Assembly (NCBI GenBank): GCA_949126835.1
Contig: CASBPS010000188.1
Span: forward strand, 1,364,001 to 1,428,000
Direction of reading: 5' to 3'
DNA from: Anisus vortex
Taxonomy: Eukaryota; Mollusca; Gastropoda; Planorbidae
DNA length: 64,000 nucleotides
Within the stretch, counting starts at the first letter, position 1; every line of letters begins with the position of its first letter. Under the pieces are notes generated by a model, which ran no database searches, was not told the origin of the DNA, and was given only the letters and a program-made list of their open reading frames with translations. Below, piece after piece: positions 27,901-43,740 of the stretch. The position numbers and the translations under genes were made by a program.

Positions 27901-30272
27901 GAATCACGTCAACTATTCTAACATTCTATACATGTCTCACTTTACGTTCCATGAATCACATCATCTATTCTAACATTCTATACATGTCTCACTTTACGTT
28001 CCATGAATCATATCATCTATTCTAACTTTCTATACATATCTCACTTTATGTTCCATAAATCCATCTATTCCAACAATCTATACATATTTCACCTAACGTT
28101 CCATGAATCACATCATCTATTCTAACATTCTATACATATCTCACTTCACGTTCTATTAATCACATCGTCTATTCTAACATTCTATACATATTTCACTTCA
28201 CATTTAATGAATCACATCAAATATTCTAACATTATATACATATCTCTCTTCATGTTCCATGAATCCATCTATTCTTACATTCTATACATATCTCACTTCA
28301 CGTTCCATGAATCACATCATCTATTCGAACATTCTATACATATCTCACTTTACGTTCCAAAAATCACACCATTCTAACCTTCTATACATATCTCACTTCA
28401 CGTTCCATGAATCACATCATCTATTCTAACATTCTATACATGTCTCACTTCAGGTTCCATGAATCACATCATCTATTCTAATATTCTATACATATCTCAC
28501 TTCACGTTCCATGAATCACATCATCTATTCTAACATTCTATACCCGTCTCACTTCACGTTCCATGAATCACATCATCTATTATAACATTCTATACATATC
28601 TCACTTCACGTTCCATGAATCCATCTATTCTAACATACTATACATATCTCTCTTCATGTTCCATGAATCCATCTATTCTAACAATCTATACATATTTCAC
28701 TTCACGTTCCATGAATCACATCATCTATTCTAATATTCTATACATATCTCACTTTACGTTCCATGAATCACATCATCTATTCTAACATTCTATACATATC
28801 TCACTTCAGGTTCCATGAATCACATTATTTATTCTAAAAATCTATACAATTCTCACTTCAAGTTCCATGAATCACATCATCTATTCTAACATTCTATACA
28901 TATCTCACTTCACGTTCCATTAATCACAACATCTATTCGAACATTTTATTCATATCTTACTTCACGTTCAATGAATCACATCATCTATTCTAACATTGTA
29001 TACATATCTCACTTCACGTTCCATGAATCACACCATCTATCCTAACATTCCATACATATCTCACATTACTTCCATGTATTACATCATCTATTCTAACATT
29101 CTATACTCATCTCACTTCACGTTCCATGAATCACATCATCTATTCTAACATTCTATACATATCTCACTTCAAGTTCCATGAATCACGTCAACTATTCTAA
29201 CATTCTATACATGTCTCACTTTACGTTCCATGAATCACATCATCTATTCTAACATTCTATACATGTCTCACTTTACGTTCCATGAATCATATCATCTATT
29301 CTAACTTTCTATACATATCTCACTTTATGTTCCATAAATCCATCTATTCCAACAATCTATACATATTTCACCTAACGTTCCATGAATCACATCATCTATT
29401 CTAATATTCTATACATATCTCACTTCAAGTTCCATGAATCACGTCAACTATTCTAACATTCTATACATGTCTCACTTCACGTTCCATGAATCACATCATC
29501 TATTCTAACATTCTATACATATCTCACATCACGTTCCATGAATCACATCATCTATTCTAATATTCTATACATATCTCACTTCACGTTCCATGAATCATAT
29601 CATCTATTTTAACTTTCTATACATATCTCACTTTACGTTCCATAAATCCATCTATTCTAACATTCTATACATATCTCTCTTCATGTTCCATGAATCCATC
29701 TATTCTAACATTCTATACATATCTCACTTCACGTTCCATGAATTATATCATATATTCTAACATTCTATACATATCTCACTTCACGTTCCATGAATCACAT
29801 CATCTATTCTAACATTCTATACATATCTCACTTCACGTTCCATGAATCACATCATATATTCTAACATTCTATACCTATCTCACTTTACCTTCCATTAATC
29901 CATCTATTCTAACATTCTATACATATCTCACTTCACGTTCCATGAATCGCATCATCTGTTCTAACATTCTATACATCTCTCACTTCACGTTTAATGAATC
30001 ACATCAACTATTCTAACATTATATACATATCTCTCTTCATGTTCCATGAATCCATCTATTCTAATATTCTATACATATCTTACTTCACGTTCCATGAATC
30101 ACATAATCTATTCTAATATTCTATACATGTCTCACTTCAGGTTCCATGAATCACATCATCTATTCTAATATTCTATACATATCTCACTTCACGTTCCATG
30201 AATAACATCATCTATTCTAACATTCTATACACATCTCACTTCCCGTTCCATGAATCACATCATCTATTATAA
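24959..30272 (+). repeat. Family Y block with 2,247-bp internal duplication
   Basis: Y-specific monomers return (TCTTACATT at 26026 and 28273, 2,247 bp apart). About 25,860-27,890 is repeated at about 28,107-30,137. Between the two copies lies a bridge of roughly 0.2 kb (27,893-28,120), itself a copy of about 26,925-27,152 shifted 968 bp. The sequence therefore stepped back twice, as expected from nested unequal exchange. Confidence 0.8.
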
Positions 30273-31704
30273 CATTCTATACATATCTCACTTCACGTTC
30301 CATGAATCCATCTATTCTAACATTCTATACATATCTCTCTTCATGTTCCATGAATCCATCTATTCAAACAATCTATACATATTTCACTTCACGTTCCATG
30401 AATCACATCATCTATTCTAATATTCTATACATATGTCTCTTCACGTTCCATGAATCATATCATCTATTCTAACATTCTATACATATCCCACTTCACGTTC
30501 CAAAAATTACATTAACTATTCCAACATTCTATACATATCTCACTTCACATTCCATGAATCACACCATCTATTCTAACATTCTATACATATCTCACTTCAC
30601 GATCCATGAATCACACCATCTATTCTAAAATTCTATACATATCTCACTTCAAGTTCCATGAATCACGTCAACTATTCTAACATTCTATACATGTCTCACT
30701 TCACGTTCCATGAATCACATCATCTATTCTAACATTCTATACATGTCTCACTTTTCGTTCCATGAATCATATCATCTATTCTAACTTTCTATACATATCT
30801 CACTTTACGTTCCATAAATCCATCTATTCTAACATTCTATACATATCTTTCTTCATGTTCCATGAATACATCTATTCTAACATTCTATACATATCTCACT
30901 TCACGTTCCATGAATCATATCATCTATTCTAACATTCTATACATATCTCACTTCACGTTCCATGAATCACATCATCTATTCTAACATTCTATACATATCT
31001 TACAACACGTTCCACGAATCACATCATCTATTCTAATATTCTATACATATTTCACTTCACGATCCATGAATCATACCATCTATTCTAAAATTCTATACAT
31101 ATCTCACTTTACGTTCCATGAATCACATCATCTATTCTAACATTCTATACATATCTCACTTCAAGTTCCATGAATCACGTCAACTATTCTAACATTCTAT
31201 ACATGTCTCACTTCACGTTCCATAAATCACATCATCTTTTCTAACATTCTATACATGTCTCACTTCACGTTCCATGAATCATATCATCTATTCTAACTTT
31301 CTATACATATCTCACTTTACGTTCCATAAATCCATCTATTCTAACATTCTATACATATCTCTCTTCATGTTACATGAATCCATCTATTCTAACATTCTAT
31401 ACATATCTCACTTCACGTTCCATGAATCATATCATCTATTCTAACATTCTATACATATCTCACTTCACGTTCCATGAATCACATCATCTATTCTAACATT
31501 CTATACATATCTCACTTCACGTTCTATTAATCACATTATCTATTCTAACATTCTATACATATCTCACTTCAAGTTCCATGAATCACATCATCTATTCTAG
31601 CATTCTTTACATATCTCACTTCACGTTCCATCAATCACAACATCTATTCTAACATTCTATTCATATCTCATTTCACGTTCAATGAATCACATCATCTATT
31701 CTAA
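30273..31704 (+). repeat. Second partial X unit: X monomers 8-35
   Basis: Copy of 23527-24958 displaced by exactly 6,746 bp, and it leaves X at the same monomer as the first partial unit (24959 and 31705). Entry is at a different place, just after a CTATTATAA monomer that both families contain. A few single-base differences are visible, such as CTTACAACACG near 31,000 where the first copy has CTTACATCACG. Confidence 0.85.
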
Positions 31705-34700
31705 CATTGTATACATATCTCACTTCACGTTCCATGAATCCATATATTCTAACATACTATACATATCTCTCTTCATGTTCCATGAATCCATCTATTCTAA
31801 CAATCTATACATATTTCACTTCACGTTCCATGAATCACATCCTCTATTCTAATATTCTATACATATCTCACTTTACGTTCCATGAATCATATCATCTATT
31901 CTAACGTTCTATACATATCTCACTTCAGGTTCCATGAATCACATTATCTATTCTAAAAATCTATACAATTCTCACTTCAAGTTCCATGAATCACATCATC
32001 TATTCTAACATTCTATACATATCTCACTTCACGTTCCATTAATCACAACATCTATTCGAACATTCTATTCATATCTCACTTCACGTTCAATGAATCACAT
32101 CATCTATTCTAATATTCTATACATATCTCACTTCACGTTCCATCAATCACAACATCTATTCTAACATTCTATTCATATCTCATTTCACGTTCAATGAATC
32201 ACATCATCTATTCTAACATTCTATACATATCTCACTTTACGTTCCATAAATCCATCTATTCTAACATTCTATACATATCTCTCTTCATGTTCCATGAATC
32301 CATCTATTCTAACATTCTATACATATCTCACTTCACGTTCCATGAATCACACCATCTTTCCTAACATTACATACATATCTCACATTACGTTCCATAAATC
32401 ACATCATCAATTCTAACATTCTATACTCATCTCATTTCACGTTCCATGAATCACATCATCTATTCTAACATTCTATACATGTCTCACTTCACGTTCCATG
32501 AATCATATCATTTATTCTAACTTTCTATACATATCTCACTTTACGTTCCATAAATCCATCTATTCTAACATTCTATACATATCTCTCTTCATGTTCCATG
32601 AATCCATCTATTCTAACATTCTATACATATCTCACTTCACGTTCCATGAATCATATAATCTATTCTAACATTCTATACATTTCTCACTTTACGTTCCATG
32701 AATCGCATCATCTATTCTAACATTCTATACATATCTCACTTCACGTTCTATTAATCACATCGTCTATTCTAACATTCTATACATATTTCACTTCACATTT
32801 AATGAATCACATCAAATATTCTAACATTATATACATATCTCTCTTCATGTTCCATGAATCCATCTATTCTTACATTCTATACATAATTCACTTCACGTTC
32901 CATGAATCACATCATCTATTCGAACATTCTATACATATCTCACTTTACGTTCCAAAAATCACACCATTCTAACCTTCTATACATATCTCACTTCACGTTC
33001 CATGAATCACATCATCTATTCTAACATTCTATACATGTCTCACTTCAGGTTCCATGAATCACATCATCTATTCTAATATTCTATACATATCTCACTTCAC
33101 GTTCCATGAATCACATAATCTATTCTAACATTCTATACCCGTCTCACTTCACGTTCCATGAATCACATCATCTATTATAACATTCTATACATATCTCACT
33201 TCACGTTCCATGAATCCATCTATTCTAACATACTATACATATCTCTCTTCATGTTCCATGAATCCATCTATTCTAACAATCTATACATATTTCACTTCAC
33301 GTTCCATGAATCACATCATCTATTCTAATATTCTATACATATCTCACTTTACGTTCCATGAATCACATCATCTATTCTAACATTCTATACATATCTCACT
33401 TCAGGTTCCATGAATCACATTATTTATTCTAAAAATCTATACAATTCTCACTTCAAGTTCCATGAATCACATCATCTATTCTAACATTCTATACATATCT
33501 CACTTCACGTTCCATTAATCACAACATCTATTCGAACATTCTATTCATATCTTACTTCACGTTCAATGAATCACATCATCTATTCTAACATTGTATACAT
33601 ATCTCACTTCACGTTCCATGAATCACACCATCTATCCTAACATTCCATACATATCTCACATTACTTCCATGTATTACATCATCTATTCTAACATTCTATA
33701 CTCATCTCACTTCACGTTCCATGAATCACATCATCTATTCTAACATTCTATACATATCTCACTTCAAGTTCCATGAATCACGTCAACTATTCTAACATTC
33801 TATACATGTCTCACTTTACGTTCCATGAATCACATCATCTATTCTAACATTCTATACATGTCTCACTTTACGTTCCATGAATCATATCATCTATTCTAAC
33901 TTTCTATACATATCTCACTTTATGTTCCATAAATCCATCTATTCCAACAATCTATACATATTTCACCTAACGTTCCATGAATCACATCATCTATTCTAAT
34001 ATTCTATACATATCTCACTTCAAGTTCCATGAATCACGTCAACTATTCTAACATTCTATACATGTCTCACTTCACGTTCCATGAATCACATCATCTATTC
34101 TAACATTCTATACATATCTCACATCACGTTCCATGAATCACATCATCTATTCTAACATTCTATACATATCTCACATCACGTTCCATGAATCACATCATCT
34201 ATTCTAATATTCTATACATATCTCTCTTCATGTTCCATGAATCCATCTATTCTAACATTCTATACATATCTCACTTCACGTTCCATGAATTATATCATAT
34301 ATTCTAACATTCTATACATATCTCACTTCACGTTCCATGAATCACATCATCTATTCTAACATTCTATACATATCTCACTTCACGTTCCATGAATCACATC
34401 ATATATTCTAACATTCTATACCTATCTCACTTTACCTTCCATTAATCCATCTATTCTAACATTCTATACATATCTCACTTCACGTTCCATGAATCGCATC
34501 ATCTGTTCTAACATTCTATACATCTCTCACTTCACGTTTAATGAATCACATCAACTATTCTAACATTATATACATATCTCTCTTCATGTTCCATGAATCC
34601 ATCTATTCTAATATTCTATACATATCTTACTTCACGTTCCATGAATCACATAATCTATTCTAATATTCTATACATGTCTCACTTCAGGTTCCATGAATCA

Positions 34701-35360
34701 CATCATCTATTCTAATATTCTATACATATCTCACTTCACGTTCCATGAATCACATCATCTATTCTAACATTCTATACACATCTCACTTCCCGTTCCATGA
34801 ATCACATCATCTATTAGAACATTTTATACAAATCTCACTTCATGTTTCATGAATACATTTATTCTAACATTCTATACATATCTTTCATCATAATCCATGA
34901 ATCCATCTATTCTAACAATCTATACATATCTCACTTCACGTTCCATGAATCATATCATCTATTCTAACATTCTATACATATCTCACTTCAGGTTCCATGA
35001 ATCACATCATCTATTCTAAAATTCTATACATATCTCACTTCAAGTTACATGAATCACATCATCTATTCTAACATTCTATACATATCTCACTTCACGTTCC
35101 ATCAATCACAACATCTATTCTAACATTCTATTTATATCTCATTTCACGTTCAATTAATCACATCATCTATTCTAACATTCTATACATATCTCACTTCACG
35201 TTCCATGAATCACACCATCTATCCTAACATTACATACATATCTCTCATTACGTTCCATGTATCACATCATCAATTCTAACATTCTATACTCATCTCATTT
35301 TACGTTCCATGAATTACATCATCTATTCTAACATTCTATACATGTCTCACTTCACGTTCC
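31705..35360 (+). repeat. Family Y block, copy of 24.96-27.9 kb and 15-18.5 kb
   Basis: Offset from 24.96 kb onward is 6,746 bp, becoming 6,842 bp after two extra 48-bp monomers (96 bp) near 32,230-32,325. From about 34.4 kb it is also collinear with 17.6 kb at an offset of 16,803 bp (CCTTCCATT at 17632 and 34435; CACTTCCCGT at 17981 and 34784). The window thus contains two long parallel versions of Y. Confidence 0.8.
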
Positions 35361-38300
35361 ATTAATCATATCATTTATTCTAACTTTCTATACATATCTC
35401 ACTTTACGTTCCATGAATCCATCTATTCTAACATTCTATACATATCCCACTTCACGTCCATGATTCCATCTTTTCTAACATTCTATATATATCTCACTTC
35501 ATGTTCCATGAATCGCATCATCTATTCTAACATTCTATACATATCTCACTTCACGTTAAATGAATCAAATCATCTATTCTAACATTCTATACATATCTCA
35601 CTTCACGTTCCATAAATCTTACTATCTATTCTAATATTTCATAAAAATATCACTTCACGTTCCATGAATCACATCATCAATTCCAACATTCTATACATGT
35701 CTCACTTTACGTTCCATGAATCACATCATATATTCTAACTTTCTATACATATCTTACTTCACGTTTCATGCATCTATCTATTCTAACATTCTATACATAT
35801 CTCACTTCACGTTCCTTTAATCCATCTATTCTAACATTCTATACATATCTTACTTCTAGTTCCATGAATCGCATAATCTATTCTAACATTCTATACATGT
35901 CTCACTTCACGTTTAATGAATCACATCATTTATTCTAATATTCTATACATATCTCTTTTCATGTTCCATGAATCCATCTATTCTAACATTCTATACATAT
36001 CCCACTTCACGTCCATGATTCCATCTATTCTAACATTCTATACAAATCTCACTTCATGTTCCATTAATCGCATCATCTATTCTAACATTCTATACATACC
36101 TCACTTCACGTTAAATGAATCACATCATCTATTCTAAAATTCTATACATATCTCTCTTCACGTTCCATGAATCACACCATCTATCCTAACATTCGATACA
36201 TATCTCACATTACGTTCCATGTATCACATCATCTATTCTAACATTCTATACTCATCTCACTTCACGTTCCATGAATCACATCATCTATTCTAACATTCTA
36301 TACATGTCTCACTTCACGTTCCATAAATCATATTATCTATTCTAACTTTCTATACATATCTCACTTTACGTTCCATAAATCCATCTATTCTAACATTCTA
36401 TACATATCTCTCTTCATGTTCAAAGAATCCATCTATTCCAACAATCTATACATATTTCACCTAACGTTCCATGAATCACATCATCTATTCTAATATTCTA
36501 TACATATCTCACTTCACGATCCATGAATCATATCATCTATTCTAACATTCTATACATATCTCACTTCAGGTTCCATGAATCACATCATCTTTTCTAAAAT
36601 TCTATACATATCTCACTTCAAGTTCCATGAATCACATCATCTGTTCTAACATTCTATACATATCTCACTTCACGTTCCATTAATCACAACATCTATTCTA
36701 TAATTCTATTCATATCTCACTTCACGTTCAATGAATAACATCATCTATTCTAACATTGTATACATATCTCACTTCACGTTCCATGAATCACACCATCTAT
36801 CCTAACATTCCATACATATCTCACATTACGTTCCATGTATCACATCATCAATTCTAACATTCTATACTCATCTTACTTCACGTTCCATGAATCACATGAT
36901 CTATTCTAACATTCTATACATGTCTCACTTCACGTTCCATGAATCATATCATTTATTCTAACTTTCTATACATATCTCACTTTACGTTCCATAAATCCAT
37001 CTATTCTAACATTCTATACATATCTCTCTTCATGTTCCATGAATCCATCTATTCTAACATTCTAAAAACATATCACTTCACGTTCCATGAATCATATCAT
37101 CTATTCTAACATTCTATACATATCTCATTTCACGTTCCATGAATCGCATCATCTATTCTAACATTCTATACATATCTCACTTCACGTTCCATGAATCACA
37201 TCATCTATTCTAACATTCTATACACATCTCACTTCACGTTCCATGAATCACATCATCTATTATAACATTCTATACATATCTCACTTCACGTTCCATGAAT
37301 CCATATATTCTAACATACTATACATATCTCTCTTCATGTTCCATGAATCCATCTATTCTAACAATCTATACATATTTCACTTCACGTTCCATGAATCACA
37401 TCCTCTATTCTAATATTCTATACATATCTCACTTTACGTTCCATGAATCATATCATCTATTCTAACGTTCAATACATATCTCACTTCAGGTTCCATGAAT
37501 CACATTATCTATTCTAAAAATCTATACAATTCTCACTTCAAGTTCCATGAATCACATCATCTATTCTAACATTCTATACATATCTCACTTCACGTTCCAT
37601 TAATAACAACATCTATTCGAACATTCTATTCATATCTCACTTCACGTTCAATGAATCACATCATCTATTCTAACATTGTATACATATCTCACTTCACGTT
37701 CCATGAATCACACCATCTATCCTAACATTCCATACATATCTCACATTACTTCCATGTATTACATCATCTATTCTAACATTCTATACTCATCTCACTTCAC
37801 GTTCCATGAATCACATCATCTATTCTAACTTTCTATACATATCTCACTTTACGTTCCATGCATCCATCTATTCTAACATTCTATACATATCCCACTTCAC
37901 GTCCATGATTTCATCTATTCTAACATTCTATACATATCTCACTTCATGTTCCATTAATCGCATCATCTATTCTAACATTCAATACATATCTCACTTCACG
38001 TTAAATGAATCAAATCATCTATTCTAACATTCTATACATATCTCACTTCACGTTCCATAAATCACACCATCTATTCCAACATTTCATAAAAATATCACTT
38101 CACGTTCCATGAATCACATCATCAATTCCAACATTCTATACATGTCTCACTTTACGTTCCATGAATCACATCATATATTCTAACATTCTATGCATATTTC
38201 ACTTCACGTTCCATGAATCACATCATCTATTCTAACATTCTATACATATCTCACTTCACGTTCTATTAATCACATTATCTATTCTAACATTCTATACATA

Positions 38301-38680
38301 TCTCACTTCACGTTCCATGAATCACATCATCTATTCTAATATTCTATACATATCTCACTTCAAGTTCCATGAATCACATCATCTATTCTAGCATTCTTTA
38401 CATATCTCACTTCACGTTCCATCAATCACAACATCTATTCTAACATTCTATTCATATCTCATTTCACGTTCAATGAATCACATCATCTATTCTAACATTC
38501 TATACATATCTCACTTCACGTTCCATGAATCACACCATCTATCCTAACATTACATACATATCTCACATTACGTTCCATGTATCACATCATCAATTCTAAC
38601 ATTCTATACTCATCTCATTTTACGTTCCATGAATTACATCATCTATTCTAACATTCTATACATGTCTCACTTCACGTTCC
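35361..38680 (+). repeat. Y unit of the 3,372-bp tandem pair, copy 1 (52 bp short)
   Basis: Starts at the monomer equivalent to 18558, here with ATTAATC in place of ATGAATC. It is 3,320 bp rather than 3,372 because one 52-bp monomer is missing near 35,740 (the second copy has it near 39,060). After that gap the offset to the next copy is 3,372 bp (35916 to 39288; 37806 to 41178). Confidence 0.85.
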
Positions 38681-41600
38681 ATGAATCATATCATTTATTC
38701 TAACTTTCTATACATATCTCACTTTACGTTCCATGAATCCATCTATTCTAACATTCTATACATATCCCACTTCACGTCCATGATTCCATCTTTTCTAACA
38801 TTCTATATATATCTCACTTCATGTTCCATGAATCGCATCATCTATTCTAACATTCTATACATATCTCACTTCACGTTAAATGAATCAAATCATCTATTCT
38901 AACATTCTATACATATCTCACTTCACGTTCCATAAATCTTACTATCTAATCTAATATTTCATAAAAATATCACTTCACGTTCCATGAATCACATCATCAA
39001 TTCCAACATTCTATACATGTCTCACTTTACGTTCCATGAATCACATCATATATTCTAACATTCTATACATATTTCACTTCACGTTCCATGAATCACATCA
39101 TCTCTTCTAACTTTCTATACATATCTTACTTCACGTTTCATGCATCTATCTATTCTAACATTCTATACATATCTCACTTCACGTTCCTTTAATCCATCTA
39201 TTCTAACATTCTATACATATCTTACTTCTAGTTCCATGAATCGCATAATCTATTCTAACATTCTATACATGTCTCACTTCACGTTTAATGAATCACATCA
39301 TTTATTCTAATATTCTATACATATCTCTTTTCATGTTCCATGAATCCATCTATTCTAACATTCTATACATATCCCACTTCACGTCCATGATTCCATATAT
39401 TCTAACATTCTATACAAATCTCACTTCATGTTCCATTAATCGCATCATCTATTCTAACATTCTATACATACCTCACTTCACGTTAAATGAATCACATCAT
39501 CTATTCTAAAATTCTATACATATCTCTCTTCACGTTCCATGAATCACACCATCTATCCTAACATTCGATACATATCTCACATTACGTTCCATGTATCACA
39601 TCATCTATTCTAACATTCTATACTCATCTCACTTCACGTTCCATGAATCACATCATCTATTCTAACATTCTATACATGTCTCACTTCACGTTCCATAAAT
39701 CATATTATCTATTCTAACTTTCTATACATATCTCACTTTACGTTCCATAAATCCATCTATTCTAACATTCTATACATATCTCTCTTCATGTTCAAAGAAT
39801 CCATCTATTCCAACAATCTATACATATTTCACCTAACGTTCCATGAATCACATCATCTATTCTAATATTCTATACATATCTCACTTCACGATCCATGAAT
39901 CATATCATCTATTCTAACATTCTATACATATCTCACTTCAGGTTCCATGAATCACATCATCTTTTCTAAAATTCTATACATATCTCACTTCAAGTTCCAT
40001 GAATCACATCATCTGTTCTAACATTCTATACATATCTCACTTCACGTTCCATTAATCACAACATCTATTCTATAATTCTATTCATATCTCACTTCACGTT
40101 CAATGAATAACATCATCTATTCTAACATTGTATACATATCTCACTTCACGTTCCATGAATCACACCATCTATCCTAACATTCCATACATATCTCACATTA
40201 CGTTCCATGTATCACATCATCAATTCTAACATTCTATACTCATCTTACTTCACGTTCCATGAATCACATGATCTATTCTAACATTCTATACATGTCTCAC
40301 TTCACGTTCCATGAATCATATCATTTATTCTAACTTTCTATACATATCTCACTTTACGTTCCATAAATCCATCTATTCTAACATTCTATACATATCTCTC
40401 TTCATGTCCCATGAATCCATCTATTCTAACATTCTAAAAACATATCACTTCACGTTCCATGAATCATATCATCTATTCTAACATTCTATACATATCTCAT
40501 TTCACGTTCCATGAATCGCATCATCTATTCTAACATTCTATACATATCTCACTTCACGTTCCATGAATCACATCATCTATTCTAACATTCTATACACATC
40601 TCACTTCACGTTCCATGAATCACATCATCTATTATAACATTCTATACATATCTCACTTCACGTTCCATGAATCCATATATTCTAACATACTATACATATC
40701 TCTCTTCATGTTCCATGAATCCATCTATTCTAACAATCTATACATATTTCACTTCACGTTCCATGAATCACATCCTCTATTCTAATATTCTATACATATC
40801 TCACTTTACGTTCCATGAATCATATCATCTATTCTAACGTTCAATACATATCTCACTTCAGGTTCCATGAATCACATTATCTATTCTAAAAATCTATACA
40901 ATTCTCACTTCAAGTTCCATGAATCACATCATCTATTCTAACATTCTATACATATCTCACTTCACGTTCCATTAATAACAACATCTATTCGAACATTCTA
41001 TTCATATCTCACTTCACGTTCAATGAATCACATCATCTATTCTAACATTGTATACATATCTCACTTCACGTTCCATGAATCACACCATCTATCCTAACAT
41101 TCCATACATATCTCACATTACTTCCATGTATTACATCATCTATTCTAACATTCTATACTCATCTCACTTCACGTTCCATGAATCACATCATCTATTCTAA
41201 CTTTCTATACATATCTCACTTTACGTTCCATGCATCCATCTATTCTAACATTCTATACATATCCCACTTCACGTCCATGATTTCATCTATTCTAACATTC
41301 TATACATATCTCACTTCATGTTCCATTAATCGCATCATCTATTCTAACATTCAATACATATCTCACTTCACGTTAAATGAATCAAATCATCTATTCTAAC
41401 ATTCTATACATATCTCACTTCACGTTCCATAAATCACACCATCTATTCTAACATTTCATAAAAATATCACTTCACGTTCCATGAATCACATCATCAATTC
41501 CAACATTCTATACATGTCTCACTTTACGTTCCATGAATCACATCATATATTCTAACATTCTATGCATATTTCACTTCACGTTCCATGAATCACATCATCT

Positions 41601-42052
41601 ATTCTAACATTCTATACATATCTCACTTCACGTTCTATTAATCACATTATCTATTCTAACATTCTATACATATCTCACTTCACGTTCCATGAATCACATC
41701 ATCTATTCTAATATTCTATACATATCTCACTTCAAGTTCCATGAATCACATCATCTATTCTAGCATTCTTTACATATCTCACTTCACGTTCCATCAATCA
41801 CAACATCTATTCTAACATTCTATTCATATCTCATTTCACGTTCAATGAATCACATCATCTATTCTAACATTCTATACATATCTCACTTCACGTTCCATGA
41901 ATCACACCATCTATCCTAACATTACATACATATCTCACATTACGTTCCATGTATCACATCATCAATTCTAACATTCTATACTCATCTCATTTTACGTTCC
42001 ATGAATCACATCATCTATTCTAACATTCTATACATGTCTCACTTCACGTTCC
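38681..42052 (+). repeat. Y unit of the 3,372-bp tandem pair, copy 2
   Basis: Full-length 3,372-bp copy. The same 3,372-bp spacing separates 18558 from 21930, so this unit size existed before the 16.8-kb copy was made. It contains 47-bp monomers (CACGTCCATGATT) and a 51-bp monomer (CACATTACTTCC near 41,115), both diagnostic of family Y. Confidence 0.87.
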
Positions 42053-43384
42053 ATGAATCATATCATTTATTCTAACTTTCTATACATATCTCACTTTACG
42101 TTCCATGAATCCATCTATTCTAACATTCTATACATATCCCACTTCACGTCCATGATTCCATCTATTCTAACATTATATATATATCTCACTTCATGTTCCA
42201 TGAATCGCATCATCTATTCTAACATTCTATACATGTCTCACTTCACGTTCCATGAATCATATCATTTATTCTAACTTTCTATACATATCTCACTTTACGT
42301 TCCATGAATCCATCTATTCTAACATTCTATACATATCCCACTTCACGTCCATGATTCCATCTATTCTAACATTCTATACATATCTCACTTCACGTTAAAT
42401 GAATCAAATCATCTATTCTAACATTCTATACATATCTCACTTCACGTTCCATAAATCACACCATCTATTCTAATATTTCATAAAAATATCACTTCACGTT
42501 CCATGAATCACATCATCAATTCCAACATTCTATACATGTCTCACTTTACGTTCCATGAATCACATCATATATTCTAACATTCTATACATATTTCACTTCA
42601 CGTTCCATGAATCACATCATCTCTTCTAACTGTCTATACATATCTTACTTCACGTTTCATGCATCCATCTATTCTAACATTCTATACATATCTCACTTCA
42701 CGTTCCTTTAATCCATCTATTCTAACATTCTATACATATCTCACTTCTAGTTCCATGAATCGCATCATCTATTCTAACATTCTATACATGTCTCACTTCA
42801 CGTTTAATGAATCACATCATTTATTCTAATATTCTATACATATCTCTTTTCATGTTCCTTGAATCCATCTATTCTAACATTCTATACATATCCCACTTCA
42901 CGTCCATGATTCCATCTATTCTAACATTCTATACATATCTCACTTCATGTTCCATTAATCGCATCATCTATTCTAACATTCTATACATATCTCACTTCAC
43001 GTTAAATGAATCACATCATCTATTCTAACATTCTATACATATCTCTCTTCACGTTACATGAATCACACCATCTATCCTAACATTCCATATATATCTCACA
43101 TTACGTTCCATGTATCACATCATCTATTCTAACATTCTATACTCATCTCACTTCACGTTCCATGAATCATATCATCTATTATAACATTCTATACATGTCT
43201 CACTTCACGTTCCATAAATCATATCATCTATTCTAACTTTCTATACATATCTCACTTTACGTTCCATAAATCAATCTATTCTAACATTCTATTCATATCT
43301 CTCTTCATGTTCCAAGAATCCATCTATTCCAACAATCTATACATATTTCACCTAACGTTCCATGAATCACATCATCTATTCTAA
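42053..43384 (+). repeat. Y to X transition segment
   Basis: Follows 21930 onward at an offset of 20,123 bp (16,751 + 3,372), including the 199-bp tandem duplication (42053 and 42252). Near 42.8 kb it instead continues like 13039. It then includes the junction with CATAAATCATATC followed by CATAAATCAATC (near 43.21-43.27 kb) that reappears inside the short X units. X order begins at 43385. Confidence 0.75.
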
Positions 43385-43740
43385 TATTCTATACATATCT
43401 CACTTCAAGATCCATGAATCATATCATCTATTCTAACATTCTATACATATCTCACTTCAGGTTCCATGAATCACATCATCTTTTCTAAAATTCTATACAT
43501 ATCTCACTTCAAGTTCCATGAATCACATCATCTGTTCTAACATTCTATACATATCTCACTTCACGTTCCATTAATCACAACATCTATTCTAACATTCCAT
43601 ACATATCTCACATTACGTTCCATGTATCACATCATCAATTCTAACATTCTATACTCATCTTACTTTACGTTCCATAAATCCATCTATTCTAACATTCTAT
43701 ACATATCTCTCTTCATGTTCCATGAATCCATCTATTCTAA
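43385..43740 (+). repeat. Leading X fragment (monomers 44-49/51-52)
   Basis: Five 52-bp monomers (44-48) are followed by a 48-bp hybrid that begins like monomer 49 (TACTCATCTTAC) and ends like monomer 51 (CATAAATCC), then monomer 52. 5 x 52 + 2 x 48 = 356 bp. Entry into X at monomer 44 is the same as at 22707. Confidence 0.82.
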
